Assembly: GCA_024449915.1 (NCBI GenBank)
Contig: JAMZAV010001055.1
Location: 682,001 to 746,000 of the forward strand
Direction of reading: 5' to 3'
Length of the DNA stretch: 64,000 nucleotides
From: Sweltsa coloradensis
Lineage: Eukaryota; Arthropoda; Insecta; Plecoptera; Chloroperlidae
The notes beneath the pieces were generated by a model. That model was not told where the DNA came from. It searched no databases and was given only the letters and a program-made list of their open reading frames with translations. Of this stretch, positions 33,677-47,854 are shown in pieces. The translations under genes were made by a program, and so were the position numbers. Every line of letters begins with the position of its first letter. The first letter of the stretch is position 1.

Positions 33677-36368
33677 GTACATTTCTAAATAATGTATTTA
33701 ATCAATCTAACTTGTTGGAATAATCTCAGAATTTGTATTCGTGATTTTGTTATTTAGTTGTAACTTGAAATATTAGGAGTTTGATAATATTGTTGGACAT
33801 TTGTATTACATTTTTTAAACCGTTATAACATCTTAAGATTGAATATTTAAAACTTACTTGTTTTTGTTTATTCGAAAGTATACAGTTAATTTAATTGCAA
33901 CACAAGATACAATAAAAAATCCAAACAACTGTTTATTATTTTGTAAATGTTTTGCAATACTTGTTGCAACTCCATGATAAGATACGAACCCCCATCCACA
34001 GCTTACGTGTCTCAAAGACGTTAAACTAAGTGGTAAATTTAAGGGTTGAAATTGTGAATTGCCGAATAAGTTAGGGATGTTCGAGAGAATATATTAAAAA
34101 ATACTTATGCTGGTCAAACTGACTTAAAATCTTGTGGTTACTTTTTGATGTCAATGGTTTGGTAGGAAGTTTTCATCGGAACATTACTTCACGTTTGTGC
34201 CATCATAACAATTCTTTGTCTAGGATGCAATGCATGCACAATAAAATCTTTCTGTTGCTTACATATTTTACAAGATAGTTCGATCAAGTTATTAACTGGC
34301 ATCATGGTTATGCATAGTTTACATCAGCAGCGAATTGGTGAAACTTACTTACGGTGGAGCATTATATATTGCGTTTAAAAACAAATATCTATTCCGTTTA
34401 TTGAAATATATAATGTTGTAAGTGAGGATGAAAACACCACAAAATACTAACACATCCAAATAAATGTCCATCCAACATAGCGAAAATAAAATTCATTTTT
34501 TAAAATTTTTATTTTATTTTGTCTGTATCTTGTTCGTATACAAATATTATATTGACTAATACTGAATAAACTTTAGACGATCTTTCAATAAAGAAATTAC
34601 TAGGAATATTTTATGTCTGAAGCTTAGTGGACGCACAATTGATTTATTCGTGGAATATTATTTGACTTCTATCAGGCTTAGAAGCAGGACACACTAGAAC
34701 GTATTTCCACCATATTTTCTGAAAACTGTGTACAAGAACCTTCACATTACAAAAGCACTTCAAAATAAATTCACGGAAATTCACGATTGCGGCTGAAAAC
34801 CCCCCCCCTTCCCCTTCCCCCCCCCCCCCCCCACCACGAAGAATTCCAAAAGGATGCTCGGGTTTTCCTCATTTGATTGAAAAAAGAAATCTTTGTGTGT
34901 ATAAACTAAATTGTCGATGTACTTTCAAAGGTTCGAAGAAAATTGATGGCTTATTTTTTTTTTTGTAAGATCGGCATCCAAGAAGGCGAAAGCTCAGGCT
35001 TAAGTCTCTTTGAGCAATCAGCGATTCAAATATTGTTGCAATCAGTCGGACAAAAAGGAAGCGATAGCAGTGCGAGTTTATTTGATTTTCTTGATATTTT
35101 TCCTTTACTCAACAGTGATGAGAGAAAATATCTTAATTTCGATTCAAAACGTTACTCTTCATACTGAAGAAATACAAAATACATACACAAAACTTGAAAT
35201 TTTACCACGGTTTGTTTGAGCTTGGGCCAACCTTTTTTACAGCATTAAATAAAAATTTAAAAATAAAAATAAACATTTTGTTTTTACCACAATTCTTTAG
35301 AAAGTATTGCATGTTTTCGGACTAGCTTGCATTATTTTGGTTATCCCTGTTCTGGTATTCGTCTTATAACTTAAACGAAACGTGAAATTGCAACAGTCTC
35401 AATCTTTATCGTTGCTTCTTCAACATTAATATCTCAAATTGACGGGAAGGCGCAGGGTCCGTATTTACGCAATCGAAGTAGATTTAGCTTTCTTCAAGGG
35501 AGGAAGAAATTTTATTCACCAAACATTTTTAGATGAATCCAGATGAAATGTGATTTACTCAATGCACAGGAGTTTCTATAAGATCGGCGCTATGCAGCAG
35601 TATTTCTACTTTTCAGCCTGAACTCGATAAAATTGGTTTTTGGTTGGGTCTTGTTTGGTGTAGTTTCTCGAACATATGTAAAAGGTTTAATAAAAATATT
35701 GCTTAATTAAAAAATATTCCATCAGTTTTACAAATTTATTAAAATAATGTAAATGAATAAAAGTATATAATACAAGTTCATGAACATACATTAATCTTCT
35801 CATTTAATACGTTTAAGAAATTCAATAACACACAACACAACAACAAATTATAAAAAATGAACAGATTCGTGTTTTGAGCCGAAAAACGGATGCATATGTT
35901 TTTCTATTATAGCCTAAACTCAATGGTTATAGTATTTGACGCTGGAAAAGTGCATGTAACCAAACGACGAACTCAGGTCAGGTCAAATTACATTTGTATA
36001 ACAGTGTAAACTTTCGGTTCTGTGGCCTCTTAAATTCTCATAAATTATTTTTAAATGAGGTTTAACTCGAACTATTTTTAAAAATTAAAATCCGATATCT
36101 CAATGTTCATACAAACGTATGTGTTGTAGGCCTACAGTAACCAACACCTATCGCATTATTTTTTTCAGTTTAATCTTCCATAACATATTATTTTTTTTCC
36201 AGATTAACACTTGAGTAAATCCACCCATAAATCATTTGGTTAGTCCAAATAATAGGACAGAAAGTTGTAACACATCAATTTTATACAAAATTCGGTTCGC
36301 TCGAAATTTTGCACAAATGTCACTGAAGCGGATCTGGAGGGATTTACATTACACTCCTCGAAAATGAT
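33677..36368. other. Spacer with a C-homopolymer region
   Basis: 34801-34834 is nearly all C (two runs separated by TT). A + frame at 34943-35167 (GIQEGESSGLSLFEQSAIQI) is more protein-like than its neighbours, but I find no domain, splice partner or duplicate. Otherwise AT-rich and empty. Confidence 0.4.
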
Positions 36369-36372
36369 TTAA

Positions 36373-37011
36373 GGGGGTATTCACCCACAAAACTTTAAAG
36401 ATATATTTCATTTAGGTCAATTAGTTATGATTTTAGAAACTAACAGAAAAAATATTGGGTACACCATGACCCGAAAAAAATTGTCAAACTTTGTACTTTT
36501 CTAGCATTTCCCCATCGGCAAAAATCTCTCATAAAAAATAACATGGGACGATCTTTAGCCCCGTGACCTTGGAGGATTCCGATCCAAAAAAAATTTTCCC
36601 ATTATTGACATACTCGGCAGCTTTTTCGGTAAATCCTCTATATTTTGTTTTGTAATTTAGGCAAGTGGTTCGGTAAAAATATGCTGATAACCAAACAGGG
36701 GTGTGATTTCGGAATGCAAATTTTTGCGTGTAAGAGAGTGTGTTTGTGCACAGTTTCATGACAAGATGTTGTAAAGGGCCATTTTATATTGGTATGATGC
36801 TCTTGTATCTATGTGGAACAAAAACGAAGCAGGTGAACGCCGATTTAAGAAATTCCCCAAAACGCCAATTTTCGCCAATTTTTTATCAGAAAAATAAAAA
36901 ATTCGTGTAAAATTACCAGTTACAAGATATAATTTTTTGAACTGTCATTTTAGTGTAGTTTTATGGTAGGCCTATAGATAGTGGTAAAAAAAAATTGTGG
37001 TCGTAGCCCCT
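36373..37011. mobile_element. TTAA-inserted non-autonomous element, copy 3
   Basis: TTAA (36369-36372), then GGGGGTATTCACCC; the right end is GTCGTAGCCCCT before TTAA (37012-37015). Body phrases shared with copies 1 and 2: AAAATCTCTCATAA, GACCTTGGAGGATT, GGTGTGATTT. Reverse orientation relative to copy 1. Confidence 0.82.
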
Positions 37012-37609
37012 TTAAGTAACATTAAATCAATAATTTTTATTTACTATTTGGGATTTTCTGATAAAGACTAAAATCGATAGATATTGTGAAACAATTTTTT
37101 GGTGATTAGCATAATGTTAATTATCTACTAGTGTGGAGCTTCCCATATATCTTTGCTGGCCAACTATGCACAGATACATATACATCGGATGCTTCTAGCG
37201 AGCTAATATCAATTTGCGAAATATCAAATATGTTCTATCCCTCAAAATTACATTTCTTGACAACCAAGAACTGATTTTAAGTGTTATAGAGTGATATTAT
37301 CTTATGCTTGCATTTGTATTTATCGCCCTTGTTGCAAATATACAATCTACATGCATTGATAAGCATCATACCTTAGTTAGGCCTATACATTAAAAGTAAT
37401 GCCACATTCATACCCGAACCTTGGGTAATGATGGGGGCAGGGGACCAACGAGTAAAAAATAACTCGATATCTTGTCTAAAAATCACCCTAGTTGCACTAT
37501 GGCTACGTTCATACATGCATTTAGCCGTTAATCATACATTTAACATAATTAAGAAATTAAAAAATACATCCCCGCCAAATAGAGTGTTTCCCGAATATAA
37601 CCAAATAAA

Positions 37610-37772
37610 AAGTGATGCCACATTACAAGAACCTTGGCTATTGATGGGGGCCGGGGGCAAACAAGCCAAAGACAACCCACTATCTCGTCTAACCCTTGTT
37701 TGATTACAGAATACATCAAAAGTAAAACTGATCTCTAGGGAACGCGAGGTTCAATTTACTGAGTGCATTCTA
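37610..37772. repeat. Dispersed repeat, first copy
   Basis: Starts TGATGCCACATTACAAGAAC and ends TTTACTGAGTGCATTCTATT. It is nearly identical to 38490-38665, except that GGGGGCCGGGGGC here is a pure G run there. A weaker partial relative begins at 37398. Confidence 0.7.
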
Positions 37773-38489
37773 TTTTCTCCTAGTTCTCGACGTGACGTGG
37801 ATACATCACTACGCTATCTTTAATTCATCGAAAACAATACGACCGGACTAAAAATAGAACTAAATCAATGTATAGGTTTGAATTAAACCAGTCCAGATAG
37901 AACACAATATGATGTATACAGGTAGATCCGTTGATAGGAAGGAACGTGATAGTACAAAGAAGTATAAAGAAGTAACAAGTATAAATCAGTATTTGTTATT
38001 TTTATACTTCACAAATCATACTTCTCACTTCATTTTCCACTTCATTTCATTTTTTCATAATCTGTAACTAATTTTACTTATTGTTAAACGTAATTTGTAT
38101 AAATGTAAATTAAATAATTTTTGTTATTCTGTGTCTTTAAGGCAACCTTTATGTAAAGGCAGAGCTTTGTTTTAAAAATAAAGTTGTACTACTATGACCC
38201 GTTTACAGTTTAAGAGGATAGGAAATGATTTTTAAGCAAATTATTGTTCGCTCGGCCGACTGACACCACAGTTGTTTACAATGTTAGGTAGTTGTCAGGA
38301 AAGTGGAAACATGGGCCCAACAGTTAAACTTTTCAAGAAATACTTTTAAATAATTTTTAACATTAAATTGATTTACATTTTTTTTTATTTTTCTTAAAAA
38401 TTCTAAATTTGACCACACTCGTGGATTGATCCTCTGAAATAAACATAAAATCTACGACTGTAGCTTTTTAGTTACAGATTAAAAGACAG

Positions 38490-38665
38490 TATAATGCCAC
38501 AGCAATACCCGAACCTTGGCTATTGATGGGGGGGGGGGGGGGGGGGGACAAACAAGCCAAAGACAACCTACTATTCGTCTAACCCTTGTTTGATTACAGA
38601 ATACATCAAAAGTAAATCTGATCTCTAGGGAACGCGAGGTTCAATTTACTGAGTGCATTCTATTG
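38490..38665. repeat. Dispersed repeat, second copy with a G run
   Basis: Same repeat as 37610-37772. Around 38525-38547 it has more than 20 consecutive G, where the other copy has Gs broken by CC. Confidence 0.75.
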
Positions 38666-38849
38666 AGACTGTAGGGCTGTTACCTTATTGACATATTCTA
38701 TGTACAGTTTCATAAATGTCAGAATAGTCGGGTTCATTCTAAACGAGCGAAGAGGAACAGCTATGTTCCAACTGCCAAATGTGTCCTATTCCCTTATAAT
38801 CGGATATTTTAGTGATGAAAACCTTGACAGGATTACCGACAGAAGAGGC

Positions 38850-38935
38850 TAAATCGAAACGAGTGAAACTCTCATTGTCATTGGATCGATACCGCAGTCC
38901 TATCTGAAAGTTTTTTCTAGGTATTTCACTGTCGT
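38850..38935 (+). repeat. SINE fragment, 5' part
   Basis: CGATACCGCAGTCCTATCTG AAAGTTTTTTCTAGG and CACTGTCGTT correspond to the body of the SINE at 24.1 kb. The continuation lies beyond other repeats, at 39599. Confidence 0.5.
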
Positions 38936-39003
38936 TTATTTATTAATTAATTAATTTAACGTCAATACTATTCACTTAAAAAACAGATTAACAAAGGAGG
39001 AGT
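38936..39003. repeat. Dispersed repeat shared with 54437-54505
   Basis: TTTATTTATT, then TTTAACGTCAATACTATTCA, then GATTAACAAAGGAGGA. The other copy reads TTTAACGTCTATCCTATTCA and GATTTACAAAGGAGGA. Confidence 0.6.
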
Positions 39004-39594
39004 GTTGGTTTTTACCACGTAATTAAGTTTCTAGAGCATGATACTTCACTAAAATTACTGGTTAAATAATTTTGTCTTGTTCCTGTGGCTTTACACGAAT
39101 AAGTTAAGCTTTTTATCCTTAAATTTGCGAAAATTGATGTTTTGTAGAAATTATTAAATCTGCTTTCACCTGCTTATTTTTGTGCCAAGTACAAACAACA
39201 GCATCATACCAATCGAAAATGGGCCTTTAGAAAATTGTGTCTTGAAGCAGAGCACAAATATACACTCAAACACTGAAAAATATGCGTTCCGAAATTACAC
39301 CCCTACTTGATAATTAGCATATTTTGGCCGAACAACTTGCCGAAATCAAAAAAAAAGTAGAGAATTTATAGGAAAGGTAGTCGAGTACGTCAATGACGGT
39401 AAATATTTTTTTACCAACATCCTCCAAGGTCACGGGGCATAAGATCGTCTCAATGTTGATGCTTATGGAGTTATGGGAGATTTTTGCCGATGGGACCTAG
39501 CTCTAAAATAATTACCAAGTTTGCCAAATTTTAAACTTTGTATATACAAAACTATTAAGCCTGAATGAAGTTTTTTTATATGGTAAATACCCCT
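38995..39594. mobile_element. TTAA-inserted non-autonomous element, copy 4 (degraded left end)
   Basis: Body phrases CGTCAATGACGGTAAATATT, TCCTCCAAGGTCACGGGG and GGAGATTTTTGCCGATGGGA. The right end TAAATACCCCT precedes TTAA (39595-39598). The sequence after it, ACAGCCCTCGGACATG, is the SINE body, whose intact copy has CTCTTAAACAGCCC, so this copy entered a SINE at its TTAA. Confidence 0.75.
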
Positions 39595-39598
39595 TTAA

Positions 39599-39690
39599 AC
39601 AGCCCTCGGACATGCCCTTCATACGCCAAACCCTGAATACAATGTAAGTCATCTCATGGAGAGAGTCATACCGACCGGGCTAACTGATGT
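39599..39690 (+). repeat. SINE fragment, 3' part
   Basis: ACAGCCCTCGGACAT to GGGCTAACTGATGTG matches the SINE tail at 24260-24300 and 25070-25105. Confidence 0.6.
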
Positions 39691-42600
39691 GTACTCTCCA
39701 AAGGTTATTTTCAAGAAAAGTTTTTTTTTTTAATCATCAGGGAAGAGACTGATATGAAACTAGCAAGTTGACCTCCCCAAGAAGCTTTGCGTTTTTATTT
39801 AAATAATTTATAATACATTCGGTTATTAAAATGATAGACAGGATAAAACTAAAATAAACATAAGTACGGTTATATATTTTGTTGCTACACATAACAATGT
39901 TTAAACATTATTCACCAATAAAACAATAAAATGAACAAGCATACAAGAATGCAAACTTGTAATTTAGTTATGTTCAAAGTAATGTTAGTAATTTTTTTTT
40001 TAAATTGATTGTCAGAATTTTGCTTTTGATAAGCTATCGTATTAAAAGTCTTTAAATTATTCATGAAACTGATTTTTAATAAGTGACTTGGCAGTTCAAG
40101 CTAATACTGTTGAAAATTCTATCTCTTATATTCTCTCTCTCTTATGTACAGTTTTAAAGTATATTTTAAAGTTTCAAATCTTGATACTTTCAATAATATA
40201 GTATCAAGGGAAAACTTGAAATAAGAAATACCGGTGTTAAAAAAATAACAACTTATGTTCCTCTGAAGAAGAAAATGAAAAGTGCTAATCTTTCTCTATC
40301 AGTTGCCATAGTGTTTTTTTTTCAGATATAAAAGTTTGATACTTGAATTTGTAACAGCGTGCTCTAGTGAATAGATCACAATGATTCGATGTGACTGTCA
40401 TGGAATGGGATATTTCAAAATGCTGACGTGAAAGTCACGGTGGGGACGTGACCTTAGTCTATGAATAACCGAAATGTTGATGAAATGTGTGACCGCAATA
40501 CAAATTCCTAAAAATCCATTAAAAATCTGATTACTTTTAGAGATGACTGTGTTAAATGAGTGTTGACAGCTGCTTTGATGGTTTATGTAGAGTAACATTT
40601 CAGTTATAGGGAGATAAAGAATATGACCACAAGTGGAAACGGTGCGTGAAAAAAGTGTGTGACAAAAATAGCGATCTTGCATAAATTATCAACTCGTTGG
40701 ATTTAAGAGAACCACTATGATGCCGAGTAACCTCGATTCAAAACTAACCAAATCCACCTATGCATACTAGTTAAACCAAAGAAAGTTAAACTTCTTAACA
40801 TTATGGTTTAAATGACGACCTTTTTAGATGTATAAAATAATGAACATTGAGAGAATGTAAAATTTAACACATTCACCCAATTCTTAAGAACATTAAATTT
40901 AATTAGAAATGCGTTGTGTAAATGTAGTTGAGGCTTCTGGGAGATATTAAAGATAGTTTTTTAAATGTTTGGAATCTTAAATAAATAAAAATACATCAAA
41001 TTAATCTTTTACTTCTTATTATAAACGGCGTGAAGTGTAACGTGATATAGTTCTCCTTTGTAGTGGGTATTCAGCGTTTGTGTTATAACTTTCAATATTT
41101 ATAATTGCAATTGAGGCAAAATATATGTTTATCATTGTGGGCGAATACCACATCAATTTTCGTTCTTGGTTCAGATAAGTTTAGCAGCGTAAAAAAAGTT
41201 GTTTTAATTCAACTATAAACATTACAGCAAAAAAGAACATCGTTTTCATTCAAACAGACAACAATTAATTAATTACTTGTATTCATCGAGTTACCATCTT
41301 GGAATTCCCTTGTTTTAAGATGTCACTCAACTATTATTCTTCATGTAAATTACAGAGTTTTTCTCCAGTGAAATAATAATATTATGAAATGCTCAACCAA
41401 CTGTGTACGTCATGAACTGTATCGGCGCCTCTAACGACGTCTATAACGACGATTACGATGGCGCCTACTTGGGGTGGGGGGGGGGGGGGGGGGATCGTTA
41501 ATCCCATATGCAAGCACTGGTGTACAAATTCCCACGGGCAATTAGCCATGAGCTTAATCATTAATCAACAGATCAAAAATAACACTTTGCCTTCCATCAT
41601 ACGCATCTCATCTCGCGCACCCTCGCCGCGAAGGAGGGGGGTGGGGGGGATGGGAGAGACTCTGTGGACCCATCACTTTCCTCAAGCTTTTGATAAAAAC
41701 ACGACTTTTACAGACATTAACGAATTTGTGTTGTATTTGAAAACAATTATTATTAAAAGCTTTTCCTAAAGTTGCTCGTTTGATGTAGGTAGAAGTTCAA
41801 GGCCCCCTAGAGTGAACTTACATTTTTCGAGTGGATCAAGAAATCTTTTTTAAAGAGTGTGAGATGGAATACATGAGTTCTAAGTGACGTATAGCTTGTT
41901 GCAAATGAAGGTTTAAAGTGATGTATGTATCAATGATTCTATAAAATATGTCAAAAGTATTCCAGAGAGACAGCCCATTTGGTGTAGCTGCCACATTACA
42001 TCAAGAGAACTCAGAGGAGGATATCCAAGATTTTTCTTTTATTCGGCTACCTATATGATCCGGAATACGTTGCTTGGTATAGGTTCGCCCCTGATTAATT
42101 ATAATATTAGACTGCTTATTACGAACGCAGCTTATATGATAGTCGCGTTGATCGGCATCGGCATACACTTCGAAAAAGTCGTAAAAGTACAACTTTCATC
42201 TAATAAGTTTTTGATTGTACCTAAATTCACGTATTAGTATTACCTTGGTAAAAGCGTTGAATGACACTTTAATTGTCACTCAAACCATCTACCTCGTCCA
42301 CTTTTACGTAATGTATTTATAATTACACTCTGACATAATTATTATAATGAATATAATGCAGGTGTATATAGAGACATGCACTATAGCGTCAACTACAGCT
42401 TCATTTAAACTGAATACTGCTTTTATTCAAGGACTTCAGTCGAAATGCGAGTGTTTTGCCATACACATACATTATAAACTTATAGTTTTGCCTTCCTCAA
42501 AACTTTTCTCACACCAAAAATACATATTCGGTTGAATATGCCATAGGTTCCACACGGAAAATTATTTCAAATGTATGTATATAACGACGGGATGACTTCA

Positions 42601-43915
42601 AGGTAGAAGAGGGTTGCACCGTTAAAACATGTCACGTTTATCAATAAAGCGACATGCATAATCGTGTACAAACCAGATGCAGCTACTGCGCTCGACACTA
42701 GATTAAATGAATTAGCTGCAGCAAGCGCATCAGTGAGCATGTGTTACAAGCCAACACACATGATAGTTTAATTTTCAATTAGCTCCACCACAATAACTTA
42801 ATTTTCAGTATATATAGAATTTATTAACTGCTTCGTGCTTGCAATAGCTCGCAAGTATATTCATTTATGCCATAACCCAGCGGGATTTTTTTTTACTTTG
42901 TGCCGCAAAACATGGTATAAACTCCAACTTTATGTTTGTGTGTGTTAAAACCACAATCCCAAACATGTATTGTGGATGTATGTTGAATTCTACTCTATTA
43001 AATCTATACCTAAAATAGAATTACACCACATGATGTTCAGGTGTTTGTTTCGGATTTAATTAAACTAGGAAACGCTCAGTTGGACGCGTTGATAAGCGAG
43101 CACGTGCTAAAGCTAGACCCACATTGCACATAAAATTTTATGGCGTTTGCGTTTCCAATATAATTTATTATTGCCAAGGTATTTGGGTATACCCGTGTGT
43201 AAAAACCTTTACTTTGTGGATAAAATCCACCGCCATCTAGAGGACCTTGACTCCTTGGGAAAACTATTTAAACTCTTTGGTGACAAATAATAGACTGCTT
43301 TCTCGAAAGTATTTTGATTCACTTCTAGGTGGCAGTGTATTAGATAGAAACTTCGCGCGTCTTTTCGTTGCCATGGCAACGTTACTTTGGTTATAATGTA
43401 ATTTCCATCTACACTACTTATCGGATCAAATAAATTTACATATTCTTGACCGGACGGACATTCTAAATGATTTGGCTATCTCAGATTTTGTCGCCGGTTA
43501 GTTTGAAAAAAAACTTCGATTACTTTAATGTAACTTTTAACTTTTTGGACGATTTTGCCACAAAACTAATGGCATTCAATCGAGAACAAGCTTGCGGATG
43601 GTCAAAATTTCAACTCGATCCGAGCCTCCGTTCGAACGTTATCGCGAGACATACAAAAGAAAAAAAAAAAAACAAACCAGTGACTAATTTTTCCGGCAGA
43701 GTCAATGGAAACGCTCGCTTCGCTCGCTTAACTAACAACCTTCGGAGCAAATAAAAATTAGAATTTTACTGGTGCATTGAGGAAGACACTTAGAAACAAA
43801 CACTGGTGAATTATTTCCACTCAATTCGCTATAAAGACCCGATTCCACTTTATTTTTTTTAGGACTAACAGATCATCAACATGTATTCTGTCAATCACGC
43901 ATGTCCGTACATTTA
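39691..43915. other. Long spacer, no gene recognised
   Basis: AT-rich sequence with a T run near 39720 and a G run at 41474-41492. A 94-codon minus frame (40398-40682), a 63-codon frame at 42001 and a 95-codon + frame at 43467 have no domain or splice support. The last is next to CGCTCGCTTCGCTCGC, a phrase like the ends of the Helentron-like family. Confidence 0.4.
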
Positions 43916-44501
43916 TTGGATGAGCGAAGCGAAGACTTCAATTTCACCGACCCCCCAAAAAATTTAGCTCTGGTGTTTTTTTGTTTGTTTTTTTGTTTGT
44001 TTTTCTTTGTTTTTTTTTGTTTGTTTTTTTCGTCTGTTTGTTCGCTCTCTACCGAGAAAACGGCATATCCGATCTTGATGAAAATTGAAGGGGACCTTCG
44101 AAATCTCTGAACTTAGACTTGCTACCTTTTTGGGTACAATCGAAGAAATATTTCTCATGAATATCGTACTTTTACGATTTTTTCGATTTTTAGTGCGATA
44201 TTTTCGTGACATTTGGACCGATTCTGACCAAACGGGTAAGGACATTAAGGTAATGGTGATGTATTGCTTTCTGAAAGAAAAAGTTGAAAAGTTAGCCAGA
44301 ATCTATAGAAATAAAGCTTTAAATATAAGTTTTTTACGGTAAATAATACCAATTGACAAGAAACAATAGAAACTTGACAACAATCACCTACAATGCGTAG
44401 GCAGCAAAACAAAGCCCTTGCAAAAGTAAAGATATCCCACGCAAACTAAAAACTTTAAAAAGCTCATCCATCAACGCGGCGGGACTAAAGCGTTTTCCTA
44501 G
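43916..44501 (+). mobile_element. Helentron-like element, (TTTG)n subtype, full ends
   Basis: 5' end T|TGGATGAGCG; (TTTG)n at 43978-44035; CTGAACTTAGACTTGC and ATCGAAGAAATATTTCTC; then CATCAACGCGGCGGGACTA and AGCGTTTTCCTAG|T. The most complete copy of this subtype. Confidence 0.78.
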
Positions 44502-47258
44502 TTATATTCACACATTCATGAACACACCCACTCACACCTACTTACAGCACAGGTGTATGGCATACACACATAATGACTAATTATGTTTTATTTCAAAGGT
44601 TAATATGATCAATTGTACCTTGAGGGAAGTATATCTCCTGTTGCAATGTGACCACAGAACAAATTAAAATAAAATAGTGTATATTTATCATCACCATTAA
44701 TTTATTAAATCACAATTAATCACTGCTATTTATGTAATTAATTACTGCACACCAAGAAAATAAATCAGCACAACAAGAGTTTGGTATTAAATGGGTTCTA
44801 TAGAGCAAACACACGACGGAAACTAACGAGAATTGGGATAAGCGTTTTAGACAAATATTACGTTTGCACGTAATTTACTGACATCGAACTTATACGAAAT
44901 ATTACATAGCTCTCATAGTCATGGATGTTTTGAAATATGATTTGCTATGAAACAAGAAATATTTAACGCAAAATAGTCACGAAACAGATAACCATGGTCA
45001 TCCACACCAAACATGTAAATTAATTTGCAAGTATTATGTGGTAATAACCCTGCGCTCATCAGTTTTACGTGTGTTTCTTACTCTCATTATTTTCGGAGAC
45101 TAAAAGCTTTTCTCACATAAAAACTTCATTTTATTTATGCGATTTTGCTTTTGCTAAAAAATACAGATTATACGATTTTCGTGATGTTTTCCTGTTGTTG
45201 AACTATAAAATATATTGCCAATCTATACGACTATATAGGACTATGCAATTTTCTTTACCATGACAACTACTCCAAATTTCATGAAGATAGGAGACATTCC
45301 GGTACAAGAATATAGGTATTTCCAAAATATGTGCCATTTCCATTGAGCTTTTTGACATAGATAAATTTACATTTTAGTGAAGTATCATATAGCTGAAGTG
45401 CAAATACTAAAAATAAAGCTATTGATTATTATTCAATAACATATTGCTACATTCGTAATTCTATATATTATTCTGTTGCGCAAGAAAATATTGTTTATTG
45501 ACGTTTATTTCACTCCATTGATGTATTGTATTGTTATTGTTATTTTACCGACCAATAGGCGGGAAGGCTTAGATAGGGCTCCATTGATGTACACATATAG
45601 GGTAAAAAGTTAGAATGCTATACAAAGTAATTCAATAACAACAATAAAGTATGATAGTTTATGTTTTTTTTTACGTTTCATTTTAATGCTATTCGAGACG
45701 ATAAATGGTGATAGACGACTATGAAGGACGATTCCAAAAAAAATATGCGGGATTCGAACCTATGTCCTCGTAGGCTACAATAATAAAAACAATATAAAAC
45801 ACATTAAAACTAAAATGTACGTGTCTTAGAAAGAAGTTATCGTGCATATTATTAAGCGTTGCTTAAAATGCAAATAATGTGTACGATCATTTTATTATAT
45901 TTCGTCTATGCCGGTGAATTTTGAACTAATGTGAGTCCATCTAATGTGTTTAGATAATAACCCATGTTTTCTCCGAAATTAAAAAAAAACTCTTTTACAT
46001 TTTGCATATTATAATTTCAAAACAATTATAATATAAATGAAGTCAGACGTCAAATGAAGAAGGGTACATTTGATTTATTTTATTTAGATCTCAGGCTTCA
46101 TTATTGTGGAATGCTTGGATGTATTTTAAAAAGTTTTTGATTGCGTGGGTTAACATTCTTCACAACAACTTTAATACCAAGGAGAAAAACAAATATTTAC
46201 TTAGAACTATCCAGTACCTGAATTTCAAAGCTTGTACTCTTTAGAGTGTGTGAAGACTCGAGTGCCAAAGACCTTGCTGAAATCTCTCTCTTCCGATCTT
46301 TCTTTTTATCTTTCCTTCTCCATCTCTCTTTCTTCGGCGTTAGTTATAAAGGAGGCTCTCCTATATTTGAAGCCAGTCAAATACATTCACGGAAAATAAT
46401 TTAATCCTAAAAATAAATTTATTCCATCCTGAAATTACCAAAGAGTTAGTTCAAGTAAAACTTGTTCTCAGAGCCTAGCGTTAATTTCCACCCGTCTCCT
46501 TTGAGACTTATATTATTCTGTACTAACTTGTCGTTTTGCCCTCTGCATTAGTTAATTACTGAGATGACTTCTATATACCGCGGGAGGGGACTAGTGTTAT
46601 ATGTCAGTGCAGTAATGGTTCATTTCTGACATTACTTTAAAGTAAGATCATATGTGACGTCATAGGAATTGGGAACCCTTAAAGTATCCTGGCGAGGGTA
46701 GGTCATCCATTTTGTGGGTCTGTTTTTTTGTTACAACGTTAATTATCTTGCATGAGATTTGATGTCACTGTTCAGTAGTTTTACAGTTACTATAGGTATT
46801 TTGGAGTAGTTTGTGCCAGCGCGATCCTTGTCCTGTAGCCATAAACCATTACATCTGAATACAACTTGGCATAATTTATAACGAAGGACATAAGTACTCT
46901 CCTATTGTATCAGATTTTCAATATGTATCATAGATCAATCAGAAAAGGCGTTGTTACTTGGGTGTTATTGAACATTTTAACACATTCTTAATTCTAGAAA
47001 ACGAAATTTATTTTTGGTTTATTTTCTATACTCAATTAATGGAAAAAGTGCTATAATAGATGTCTTCATAATTAAATGTTTTTTACACAATTTATTGTGT
47101 AAAATGACAAAAAGATGCGACTCAAATTGGCTCAGTGATATGAACGCGCGTTAAATGAGCATTTTCACCTCCTCTTAATTCCATTCGGCTGATGTAAACC
47201 TTATTGAAAAACTTTTACCCAGGATTACCGGTGGACTCTGTGGACGTGTGTGTATTTA
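44502..47258. other. Spacer, no gene recognised
   Basis: Mostly AT-rich. At about 45745-45765 the minus strand has GGTTCGAATCCCGC, a B-box-like motif that may mark a SINE remnant. Nothing else supportable. Confidence 0.4.
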
Positions 47259-47842
47259 CTAGGAAAACGCTTAAGTCCCGCCGCGTTGTTGGATGAGCGT
47301 AATTGGTGCATTGAGCTGCCATGTGTTATGCGGATTTTCTGTTGGTCTGTAAAAAAATCATTACTAAGTCGAATTTTTTTAAATAAAATAAAATAAAAAA
47401 AAATACTTTAATTTTTAAATTTTTAAAAATTAATTGTAATTGTTTAAAAAAGAAAAAAAGAGTAAAATTGCGATTTTTATAAGAAATAATTTCTCGATTG
47501 CGCTCAAATTTAACACATATCTATTAATTCATAAAATAAGGGTTCTGTGAAAAAATCATTAAAATCGGATAAAGCATGTAGGTGTTATAAGTCGATGAAA
47601 ATTTTTAAAAAACGAAAAAAAGCGTAAAATTGCGATTTTCATGAGAAATATTTTTCCGATTACGCCAAAAAACGTGGCAGTTCTAAGTTCAGAGATTTTG
47701 AAGGCCTCCAGAAAATTTCATCTCAATTGGAGTATCGGTTTAGCCAGAATCGTGCGGACAAACAGACAAAAATACAAAAAAAAAACATTCCGGATTTTTT
47801 TCTCCAGTGTAGTGAAATGGAATCTTCGCTCCGCTCATCCAA
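47259..47842 (-). mobile_element. Helentron-like element, long subtype
   Basis: Read on the minus strand it runs from TTGGATGAGCG (47842) to CTAG|T (47259). The 3' hairpin AACGCGGCGGGACTTAAGCG TT is intact. Two internal units carry TTATCCGATTTTAATGATTT-type phrases. It stands head-to-tail with the next copy, 12 bp apart. Confidence 0.82.
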
Positions 47843-47854
47843 AAAAATGAATTA

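Noticed and set aside
34943..35167. Possible exon GIQEGESSGLSLFEQ
   Set aside because: Somewhat protein-like, but no splice partner, homologue or duplicate could be seen.
43901..44245. Phe/Val-rich and complementary Lys-rich frames
   Set aside because: Translation of the (TTTG)n tract in a Helentron-like element.
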